NCBI GenBank assembly: GCA_015487535.1
Contig: WFPN01000033.1
Coordinates: forward strand, 1 to 6,237
DNA: 6,237 bases
Direction of reading: 5' to 3'
From: Aquificaceae bacterium
GTDB taxonomy: Bacteria; Aquificota; Aquificia; Aquificales; Aquificaceae
A model generated the notes under the pieces. It saw nothing but the letters and a program-made list of their open reading frames with translations, was not told the DNA's origin and did not search any database. The translations under genes were made by a program, and so were the position numbers. Below, one piece after another: positions 1-4,325 of the stretch (the stretch's first letter is position 1; the number at the start of each line of letters is the position of its first letter).

Positions 1-2
1 GC

Positions 3-731
3 CTTGCCCTTGAGATAAAGACCCCCACCTTTACGTTCCCCAGGGGAGAAGTTCCCGTTGAGAAGGAATACTACACGGACGAAGAAGCCGACCTCTTCAG
101 AATTCCTGAGAACTATCTCCTTCAGGCAAGGCTCCAGTGCCTGCTCCTCAGGGACAGGTATCCCGACATAGAGTATTTCCTTGCTCTCAAGACCACCACG
201 AAGGTCTACTCTCCCGATCTCATGAGGGTACGAATGAAGAAGGTCTGGATAGTGAAGAAAGTTCAGCCGCTGATCGAGGAAGAGTTTGAGGAAGTTATAA
301 GGGACTATCTTGAGAGGAAGGAGAAAAAGCTTCCGAAGTGGGACTGGGAATGCAGGTACTGTCCCTTTTACAGAAACGCAATGTGTGAAGGCAGGCAGAA
401 GGAAGAAGCGGTAAACAAGGAAGAAGTCCTCAGGCTCTATGCTGAGTACCTCAAGAAGAAAGAAGAGCTTGTAAACCTTGAGAATACGCTCAGGCTCATG
501 CTCAAAGGGAGAAGCGTTCAGATGGAAGGCAGGACCATTGGCTATATTGAGAGGGAGAGTGTTAAGTGGAACGTTGAAAAGCTCAAAGAGGTGTGCGAGA
601 AAGACGAGCTGTGCAGGTTCGTGACCATAAACTGGAGAAGGCATAAGGAGATCGAGGAAGTCCTTAAAGCCAAAGGTCTCGAGCCCGAAGAGTTCAGGGA
701 AAAGCAGGTCAGGAAGGAATTTAAACTCTGA
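3..731 (+). CDS. Cas4/RecB-like PD-(D/E)XK nuclease, 5'-truncated by the window
   Basis: The reading frame is open from the left edge to the TGA at 729-731, so the true start lies outside; 242 codons are visible and the ATG at 222 is internal. The visible part opens with L-E-I-K, which fits the E-x-K catalytic motif of PD-(D/E)XK nucleases, then a helix Y-L-L-Q-A-R-L-Q where Cas4/YqaJ-type enzymes carry their Q-x-x-x-Y motif. Around visible residues 117-128 there is C-x2-C-x7-C, the C-terminal part of the Fe-S cluster seen in Cas4 and AddB-like nucleases; the fourth Cys would be in the missing N-terminus. The last 100 residues are helical and charged, as in phage RecB-like exonucleases. The expected role is 5'/3' end resection in recombination or replication of a phage or plasmid. 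No CRISPR repeats or other cas genes are visible, so a CRISPR role is not supported. The family call comes from motifs only. Confidence 0.72.
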   Translation, partial: LALEIKTPTFTFPRGEVPVEKEYYTDEEADLFRIPENYLLQARLQCLLLRDRYPDIEYFLALKTTTKVYSPDLMRVRMKKVWIVKKVQPLIEEEFEEVIRDYLERKEKKLPKWDWECRYCPFYRNAMCEGRQKEEAVNKEEVLRLYAEYLKKKEELVNLENTLRLMLKGRSVQMEGRTIGYIERESVKWNVEKLKEVCEKDELCRFVTINWRRHKEIEEVLKAKGLEPEEFREKQVRKEFKL

Positions 732-746
732 AAGGGGAGGAGTATC

Positions 747-1271
747 ATGATAGAAACAATGCATGTGCTCGTCATTGACGGAGTGGAAGTTGCACAGGTG
801 CTTGAAGGTGAACACGACACGGGGGCGGTGATCACCGCCCTCGGGAAGAGCTTTACGCTGGTACCGCTCATACCGGAGAAGGATTTTGAAGAGCTGGAAG
901 GGAGAATAGGACTGCTTGCGAACACGGTTGAGGTAGTGCTTTCGGACAGACCCGATAGGGAAGTTCTGTATAAACTGGAGAGGTTAGGATTTGAAAACGG
1001 GAAGGCGATTCTGGCACCCCGCCTACCCCAGGACCTTGCGGACAGCATCCTGAAGGTGGGGTTTGCCATGTATCCGAAGGAAGTGCTTTTCCGAAGCACC
1101 TTCGGTCATGAGGCCAGGGTTCCCAACCTTTCAGAGGGCAGGCTGAGGTTTGCCGTTCACTATCCCATGCATGAGGTTTTTGACGTAGGGGAGTTCTTCG
1201 AAGAAGCTTTCAGCACGGTAAGGAGGTGGGTTGAGAGATGGAGAAGCTGCTCAGGTTTGAAGAGCTTGTAA
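747..1271 (+). CDS. Hypothetical protein, 174 aa
   Basis: I do not recognise this protein. It starts at ATG 747, eight bases or fewer after a strong SD (GGGGAGGAG, about 735-741) and 15 bases after the upstream nuclease gene stops, so it very probably shares that transcript. The first 40 residues look like alternating beta strands (MHVLVIDGVEVAQVLEG), the middle is mixed alpha/beta with many Glu, and the C-terminus is helical with W161 and W165. There is no signal peptide, membrane segment or Cys cluster; the single Cys is residue 168. The 3' end overlaps the next gene by 34 bases in another frame. A perfect 18-base palindrome lies within codons 26-31 or so. The context suggests a soluble accessory protein of a recombination or replication module, but that is inference. 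Confidence 0.8.
   Translation: MIETMHVLVIDGVEVAQVLEGEHDTGAVITALGKSFTLVPLIPEKDFEELEGRIGLLANTVEVVLSDRPDREVLYKLERLGFENGKAILAPRLPQDLADSILKVGFAMYPKEVLFRSTFGHEARVPNLSEGRLRFAVHYPMHEVFDVGEFFEEAFSTVRRWVERWRSCSGLKSL
820..843. repeat. Near-perfect 24-base palindrome inside the 174-aa gene
   Basis: Bases 823-840 (GGGCGGTGATCACCGCCC) read the same on both strands without a mismatch. The symmetry continues after one mismatch (G822/T841) to 820 and 843. It lies about 75 bases into the coding region. As a dyad with no spacer it fits a dimeric protein binding site or recombination site better than an RNA hairpin, which would need an unpaired loop. No function is shown. Confidence 0.6.
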
Positions 1272-1699
1272 GGAGCATGCCTTGGGCGGGCTTTGAAGAG
1301 GTATACAGGATATTAAGGGAAGAGTGCAACAGTGAACAGGAGAGGTGGGACCTGGATAACAATAGGTACACCCTGCTACAGACCTTCCTTCTGCGGAGAA
1401 ATGGAGAGAGGATAGAGTGCCCCGCATGCGGAGGATTTCATTACAGGGCAGAGTGTGAAGTAGAATACGGCGCAGAGGTTTCCATCTACAGGACTCCGTG
1501 CGGGGCTATCCTGGAAGTCAGGGAAAAGGAGGTTTATAGCTGTCCCGTATGCTTTGAACCTTCGGAAGGTTTTGAATATGAGTTTGACGGCGAAGCAGCT
1601 AACTTCGGTGTCAGGCTATCCTGCGGTCATATCGTAAACGAGAGTGCTCTCAGCAAGAACCTCTTTTATCAAAAAGAGGTAAGATTGAGGAGACAATGA
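1238..1699 (+). CDS. Zinc-ribbon-like cysteine-rich protein, 153 aa
   Basis: The start is ATG 1238, nine bases after AGGAGGTG (1221-1228), and overlaps the end of the preceding gene by 34 bases. The N-terminal 50 residues are predicted helical. Cysteine pairs follow: C61-P-A-C64, with H68, C73 and C88 nearby, then C102-P-V-C105 and C129-G-H131. This gives two CxxC knuckles plus further Cys/His ligands, consistent with one or two zinc-binding ribbons, a fold often used for nucleic-acid or protein contacts. No catalytic motif is visible and I do not recognise a named family. The stop overlaps the next start in ATGA (1696-1699), so the two are translationally coupled. It is probably an accessory DNA- or RNA-binding protein of the same operon. 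Metal binding is inferred from the Cys spacing. Confidence 0.82.
   Translation: MEKLLRFEELVRSMPWAGFEEVYRILREECNSEQERWDLDNNRYTLLQTFLLRRNGERIECPACGGFHYRAECEVEYGAEVSIYRTPCGAILEVREKEVYSCPVCFEPSEGFEYEFDGEAANFGVRLSCGHIVNESALSKNLFYQKEVRLRRQ
1659..1680 (+). repeat. Perfect 9-bp hairpin just before the HEPN gene
   Basis: ACCTCTTTT (1659-1667) and AAAAGAGGT (1672-1680) pair without mismatch around the loop ATCA. The hairpin lies in the last codons of the zinc-ribbon gene, six bases before the SD (GAGGAG, 1687-1692) of the next gene. No T-run follows it, so it is not a simple terminator. It could limit or position ribosomes at the coupled start of the HEPN gene, or serve as an mRNA processing site. Confidence 0.5.
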
Positions 1700-2079
1700 A
1701 CAGTAGGATCCTCCGGCTTGCAGAAGAGAGGCTATCTGTAGCAGAAGATACTTTTTCCCGGAAACTCTACAACACCTGTGCTTCCGAGTTTTACTTTGCC
1801 CTTTTCACTCTGATGAGGGCGGTCCTTTCGGATAGACATGAAAGGAGGTGGAAGCACATAGGTATATTCACAGCATTCTCGAGAAAGTGCGTTGAGGAAG
1901 GTATCCTTCCTAAGGAGCTCCTCAAGGAGGTCGGACAGCTCAATCAGGAGCTATATTACATGCGACGCAAGGTTGATTACGGAGAAGGGCTGGACAGCTT
2001 TGACATAGAGGTGCTGGGAGATTATCTTTCTCTTGTGAAGGAGGTGTTTGAAGTTGTTAAAGGTAGAGTGGACCTCTGA
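1696..2079 (+). CDS. HEPN-domain protein (UPF0332-like), 127 aa
   Basis: This is a short all-helical protein. The start A-E-E-R-L-x2-A, then Y-N-T-C-A-S-E-F-Y-F-A-L-F (about residues 25-37), K-H-I-G (53-56) and R-R-K-V-D-Y (90-95) reproduces the family pattern A..rL..A, a/s..YYA.F, H.g and R..aDY of UPF0332/HEPN proteins. HEPN domains are commonly RNases that act as toxins or defence effectors, with an R-x4-6-H active site. Here the Arg is R90/R91 but position 95 is Tyr, the usual UPF0332 form, so nuclease activity is uncertain. HEPN genes are often paired with an MNT nucleotidyltransferase antitoxin. The downstream small ORF overlaps this gene but lacks the MNT GS-x-x-R-G...D-x-D signature. 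The start ATG overlaps the upstream stop (ATGA), with SD GAGGAG at 1687-1692. Confidence 0.72.
   Translation: MNSRILRLAEERLSVAEDTFSRKLYNTCASEFYFALFTLMRAVLSDRHERRWKHIGIFTAFSRKCVEEGILPKELLKEVGQLNQELYYMRRKVDYGEGLDSFDIEVLGDYLSLVKEVFEVVKGRVDL
2038..2046 (+). promoter_or_regulatory. Strong SD that decides the start of the small ORF after HEPN
   Basis: AAGGAGGTG lies inside the HEPN gene. It is three bases from a TTG at 2048 but nine bases from the TTG at 2054, which is the better spacing and so the preferred start. A full-strength SD inside another gene's coding sequence is good evidence that the small overlapping ORF is real. Confidence 0.6.
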
Positions 2080-2305
2080 AGTTCTTGAGAGGATTAAGGA
2101 GCTCCCTTTTGTAGAGGACGTGGAGATACTGACCGAACTCCCCGAAGATGTTGAGGCTGACCTCGGGATAAGGGTAAAGCTCACGAAGGACGCCGATAAG
2201 TATCCGGTAGGCAGGATCATCTCAAAGGTTCTCAACGAGATTAGCTGGAGGGAGTTTGAAAATTCGGGAAGATATTCGGCTGTGTATTGGGAACAATCCT
2301 ATTAG
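2054..2305 (+). CDS. Small protein overlapping the HEPN gene, 83 aa; possible partner
   Basis: This uses a TTG start at 2054 (TTG 2048 is the alternative and adds two residues), placed by the strong SD at 2038-2046. It overlaps the end of the HEPN gene by 26 bases, so the two are likely co-translated. The protein is acidic: an N-terminal helix (T-S-E-V-L-E-R-I-K-E-L), a strand (V-E-D-V-E-I-L), a second strand (A-D-L-G-I-R-V-K-L), then a helix and a Tyr/Trp-containing tail. I do not recognise the family. By position it could be the antitoxin or partner of the HEPN protein. It lacks the catalytic residues of MNT nucleotidyltransferases, so it would be either a degenerate MNT or an unrelated partner. 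The operon ends here, since composition changes sharply downstream. Confidence 0.65.
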   Translation: MLKVEWTSEVLERIKELPFVEDVEILTELPEDVEADLGIRVKLTKDADKYPVGRIISKVLNEISWREFENSGRYSAVYWEQSY

Positions 2306-2332
2306 TGGAAAAATGGAAGTGACTGACACAAT

Positions 2333-3229
2333 ATGAGGGAAGTGACAAAGGAAGATTTAACTAATGAGCTAGAGCAAGTGGTTATACAAGTCATGGACGA
2401 AGCTATAGATAATGATTTTACCGAGGACACGATAACAGGCAATTTATTAAAAAATATCAAAGAAGTTTTCACTGCGAACAAACAAAAGCACAGATCTATA
2501 GGGGTTAAGATTATCTTAGATGATGATCTTTATAAATATGTGGCTCTCGAAGCTTATAAGGTTAGAAGCAAAGCCGAGCAAAATTTTGGAGATATATTAG
2601 GGATAACATGCCTAGGATCTGACCACTTATTTTATATAGGAATGTTCTCTCTTGAAGCAAAAGTAGTAGAGAACAGCAGAATTAAATATTTTAACTATGA
2701 TCAGTTACAACATTTGCTAAGAAATAATGTTTTTATTAAATGGCTTATATATGATGTGGATAGGGGCAAGGTTGACGTTATAAATCCGAGACTATTGCTA
2801 CATTCTGAAAGGGGAAGACCACTTTTACGAAGTTTTGGTCCATTCACAATTCCTTTTAATATATACATCATAGAATTTCTGCTAAATGGTAATGACTCTT
2901 TTATGTTCCTTAAAAAAGGAACAGACCATTACGAGTACCCACCTTATGGTGGACAAACATATAATGCATATCAAATGATCCAGTATTACATTGATAAAAC
3001 TAAGCGGCTCAGCCAGCGTAGGCCACCCTCATATATTCTAACCGTTGGTTCTTCTAATGATAATATAAGCTTTGAAGAAAGTTTGAAGATTTTAAATCAG
3101 ATTGTAAGCACTTTTAAAGATATGTTCCCAAACCATAAAGTTGCAGAAATAGATGAGGACATTGATTTTCCTCCGAAGAAGGACAACTCTTACGATCCAA
3201 GACCACCCACGTTCGGACCATCCCTTTAA
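2333..3229 (+). CDS. Putative PD-(D/E)XK restriction-endonuclease-like protein, 298 aa, AT-rich
   Basis: The proposed nuclease core lies at residues 80-150. Helix residue E82 is followed by F-G-D87-I-L-G-I, then F-Y-I-G-M-F-S-L-E108-A-K110, then Y-D-Q124-L-Q126-H-L-L and W-L-I-Y. This is the order of a restriction-endonuclease-like fold: a helical Glu, Asp at a strand, E-x-K on the next strand and a Gln-bearing helix. The N-terminal 60 residues are helical and acidic, and the C-terminus is Pro-rich with no obvious motif. There is no membrane segment. Base use differs from both sides: one 60-base stretch (2401-2460) has only 17 G/C, and TTA, ATA and AAT codons are frequent, which points to separate acquisition. 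Only a weak purine stretch (TGGAAG) precedes the ATG and no clear promoter is visible. A defence role is likely but inferred; no methyltransferase is in view. Confidence 0.68.
   Translation: MREVTKEDLTNELEQVVIQVMDEAIDNDFTEDTITGNLLKNIKEVFTANKQKHRSIGVKIILDDDLYKYVALEAYKVRSKAEQNFGDILGITCLGSDHLFYIGMFSLEAKVVENSRIKYFNYDQLQHLLRNNVFIKWLIYDVDRGKVDVINPRLLLHSERGRPLLRSFGPFTIPFNIYIIEFLLNGNDSFMFLKKGTDHYEYPPYGGQTYNAYQMIQYYIDKTKRLSQRRPPSYILTVGSSNDNISFEESLKILNQIVSTFKDMFPNHKVAEIDEDIDFPPKKDNSYDPRPPTFGPSL
2885..2930. repeat. Nested inverted repeats inside the AT-rich gene
   Basis: TGTTCCTT (2904-2911) and AAGGAACA (2916-2923) pair perfectly around AAAA, and AATGGT (2885-2890) can pair with ACCATT (2925-2930) outside them. 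The outer stem is asymmetric. AT-rich sequence makes such repeats more likely by chance, so functional meaning is doubtful. Confidence 0.3.
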
Positions 3230-3240
3230 TTGAATGAAGA

Positions 3241-3262
3241 GAGGAACCCAAAAGGGCTCCTC
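3241..3262. terminator. Hairpin between convergent genes, probable terminator
   Basis: GAGGAACCC and GGGCTCCTC form a nine-position stem with one A/C mismatch and an AAAA loop. It lies 12 bases after the stop of the AT-rich gene and 12 bases beyond the stop of the 49-aa gene on the other strand, so it could end transcripts from both sides. Neither strand has a strong T-run after the stem (the minus strand has TCTCTTCATTC), so termination may be weak or the hairpin may simply protect the mRNA 3' end. Confidence 0.5.
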
Positions 3263-3273
3263 ATACTGACATT

Positions 3274-3423
3274 TCAACTGACAGCCTCCGGAACCTGACA
3301 CCCTTCACCCGTAGAAACTAACACGTACACGGGCACAGGCTCCTCGGCAACATCATCCCACTCGTATCCCTCGAAGATGAAGGACACGGCGGGAAGCTGA
3401 ACGGTGGCGGCTTTGCTGTCCAT
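3274..3423 (-). CDS. Small acidic protein, 49 aa
   Basis: The ATG at 3423-3421 follows a near-ideal SD (AAGGAGGT, 3438-3431) by seven bases, and the frame runs 49 codons to TGA at 3276-3274. The SD overlaps the TAA stop of the upstream coiled-coil gene, so translation is tightly coupled. The peptide begins MDSKAATVQLP, has a Trp-Asp-Asp and Glu-rich middle (E18, E21, D23, D24, E27, E28), then a V-P-V-Y-V-L-V strand. It contains nine acidic residues against one Lys, with a single Cys at 42. It has no signal peptide or clear membrane helix. The partner gene upstream is strongly basic, so a charge-matched pair (inhibitor, antitoxin or chaperone) is possible. The region from the SD to codon 8 is repeated in inverted form at 4231-4262. 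I know of no homologue. Confidence 0.7.
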   Translation of the reverse strand: MDSKAATVQLPAVSFIFEGYEWDDVAEEPVPVYVLVSTGEGCQVPEAVS

Positions 3424-3439
3424 GGCAGGCACCTCCTTA
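3401..3439 (-). repeat. Inverted repeat, left arm (start region of the 49-aa gene)
   Basis: On the minus strand this arm consists of TAAGGAGGTGCCTGCC (3439-3424), a 10-base stretch that starts exactly at the ATG (3423-3414), then AAGCCGCCACCGT (3413-3401). The two outer blocks are found again on the plus strand at 4232-4247 (one base different) and 4250-4262 (identical), so 28 of 29 bases match. In the other arm the 10 bases with the start codon are replaced by two bases. Confidence 0.85.
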
Positions 3440-4111
3440 GAGATATGCTAAGTAGTGCTGGCGGAAGCCGTTAGCATCGGTGTATTCGGAGAGATCGTCA
3501 TGAGAAGTCCTGATGAGGCTTTTCGGAGCTTCCTTGAGTCCGGGAACCTCGGGCAGTGCCCACTCCATGGGGTCAAGCTCCGCAAGGGATCTCTGTAGCT
3601 GAGCGGCTTTCTTCCTTTGCTCGTAGAGATAGCCTATCTTCTCCTCCGCCTTCTGAAGTCTGCTTTCCGCCCTCAGCAAGAGCTTCTTCCAGACCTCCAG
3701 GCGGTTCTGTAGATAGCCTATTTTCCTGCCTATGTAGAATGCCCTTCTCGGATTAGCCCGGTTGAAAGCATCCTCAAGTCCACGTATTCTTGCCTCCACC
3801 CTTGCTATTCTGCGCCTTATGTAGGATACGAGTCTGCGCTGTCTGTCCCTTATCTGCTTCCATCTGTTGATCCTTTCGTCCGAATAGTAGTTTGCTGTGA
3901 GTTCGTAGTACGCCTTTCTGTCCCGGGCGAGTTGTTTGCGGAGCACTGCCCTTTTTGCTCTTTCTGCGGCTTCCGCCTGCCGTTCAGACATGGGAACAGC
4001 ATAGAAGGTTAACCTCTCCCATACCGAGGGCTTTTGGGGTTTTTCAAGAAGTTCCTCGGGAGAGAGGCCCGAGAGCTTGAGGAGAACCTGTCCGAGAGAG
4101 CCTATCCTCAT
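3437..4111 (-). CDS. Basic coiled-coil protein of unknown function, 224 aa
   Basis: The frame could extend upstream to 4216, but the ATG at 4111-4109 has an extended SD (AAAGGAGGTG) at good spacing. The extra 35 codons fall in GC-rich hairpin sequence and give a low-quality Pro-rich peptide, so 4111 is chosen. Residues 1-40 form a short helical lead (MRIGSLGQVLLKLSGLS). Residues 41-175 are a long, strongly basic helical region rich in Arg, Lys, Tyr and Ala with heptad-like spacing. K-I-G-Y-L occurs twice (about 130-134 and 158-162). The tail (180-224) is Pro- then Tyr-containing and ends Q-H-Y-L-A-Y-L. No catalytic motif, metal site or membrane segment is visible. A nucleic-acid-binding or structural role is plausible but inferred. 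The TAA stop lies within the SD of the 49-aa gene, and the gene follows a structured leader. Confidence 0.75.
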   Translation of the reverse strand: MRIGSLGQVLLKLSGLSPEELLEKPQKPSVWERLTFYAVPMSERQAEAAERAKRAVLRKQLARDRKAYYELTANYYSDERINRWKQIRDRQRRLVSYIRRRIARVEARIRGLEDAFNRANPRRAFYIGRKIGYLQNRLEVWKKLLLRAESRLQKAEEKIGYLYEQRKKAAQLQRSLAELDPMEWALPEVPGLKEAPKSLIRTSHDDLSEYTDANGFRQHYLAYL

Positions 4112-4116
4112 GGCGT

Positions 4117-4126
4117 GCACCTCCTT
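4117..4126 (-). promoter_or_regulatory. Shine-Dalgarno of the coiled-coil gene, with an anti-SD in its leader
   Basis: AAGGAGGTGC (4126-4117) lies five bases before ATG 4111 and decides this start. GCGCCTCCTT, at 4242-4233 in the same transcript, can pair with it over all ten positions (one G-U). That anti-SD can alternatively close the GAGGC/GCCTC hairpin at 4236-4249, so two exclusive structures are possible. Confidence 0.6.
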
Positions 4127-4230
4127 TTGGTTTTTGAGGGGCGGCACCCCCTCGTCCGAAGCCCCGAGGACAGAAAAGGACCTCGGAGGAGGGGGCAACC
4201 GCCCCCGGAGGCACACGCCTCGGCTCTCCC

Positions 4231-4262
4231 TTAAGGAGGCGCCTGCCTCAAGCCGCCACCGT
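4231..4262 (+). repeat. Inverted repeat, right arm
   Basis: TAAGGAGGCGCCTGCC (4232-4247), TC, then AAGCCGCCACCGT (4250-4262) on the plus strand repeats the SD and early codons of the 49-aa gene in the opposite orientation. A weaker match continues outward (TCAACT here against TCAGCT at the left arm, after a two-base indel). The two arms enclose the entire coiled-coil gene. Confidence 0.85.
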
Positions 4263-4325
4263 ATTCAACTGCCAAGGAGCCCTGCGGGCATCCACTGACC
4301 CGCTATATAAAAAATCTTACGACGT

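Larger units (their letters stand above)
4112..4325 (-). promoter_or_regulatory. GC-rich structured non-coding segment, leader of the coiled-coil gene
   Basis: No convincing gene lies in these 214 bases. The stretch 4141-4200 has 42 G/C of 60, far above the flanking genes. Six compact dyads follow one another: 4284-4303 (GCGGG/CCCGC), 4236-4249 and 4208-4221 (both GAGGC/GCCTC), 4191-4206 (GGGGGC/GCCCCC, four-base loop), 4164-4186 (CCGAGG/CCTCGG) and 4136-4153 (GAGGGG/CCCCTC). On the minus strand an AT-rich stretch with TATATA (4309-4304) precedes the first hairpin and could be a -10 element, but no -35 match is seen. High GC with serial short-loop stems in a thermophile suggests a structured RNA. 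Position next to a relaxase-like gene also allows an oriT-like DNA site. None of the stems has a T-run after it. Confidence 0.55.

Noticed and set aside
542..1099. Long minus-strand open frame of 185 codons
   Set aside because: It is Ser/Leu/Thr-rich, overlaps two plus-strand genes with good SDs and motifs, and crosses their boundary; it is a shadow frame.
2306..2332. Promoter for the AT-rich gene
   Set aside because: The gap is only 27 bases and contains no pair of -35/-10 elements with acceptable spacing; the gene may be read from the upstream operon.
3092..3301. Minus-strand open frame of 69 codons across the convergent junction
   Set aside because: It runs through the terminator hairpin and both gene ends, with Trp/Ser-rich content and no SD.
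4112..4216. Upstream 35-codon extension of the coiled-coil gene
   Set aside because: The ATG at 4111 has an extended SD at good spacing. The extension lies in hairpin-rich GC sequence and would be a Pro/Arg-rich peptide without an SD.
4112..4262. CRISPR array or omega-RNA-like guide locus
   Set aside because: The two GAGGC/GCCTC hairpins are not regularly spaced direct repeats with unique spacers, and no TnpB, IscB or Cas nuclease motif is present in the adjacent protein.
4284..4315. Rho-independent terminator after the HD gene
   Set aside because: The hairpin GCGGG/CCCGC has its T-run before, not after, the stem on the minus strand, and an A-run after it on the plus strand.
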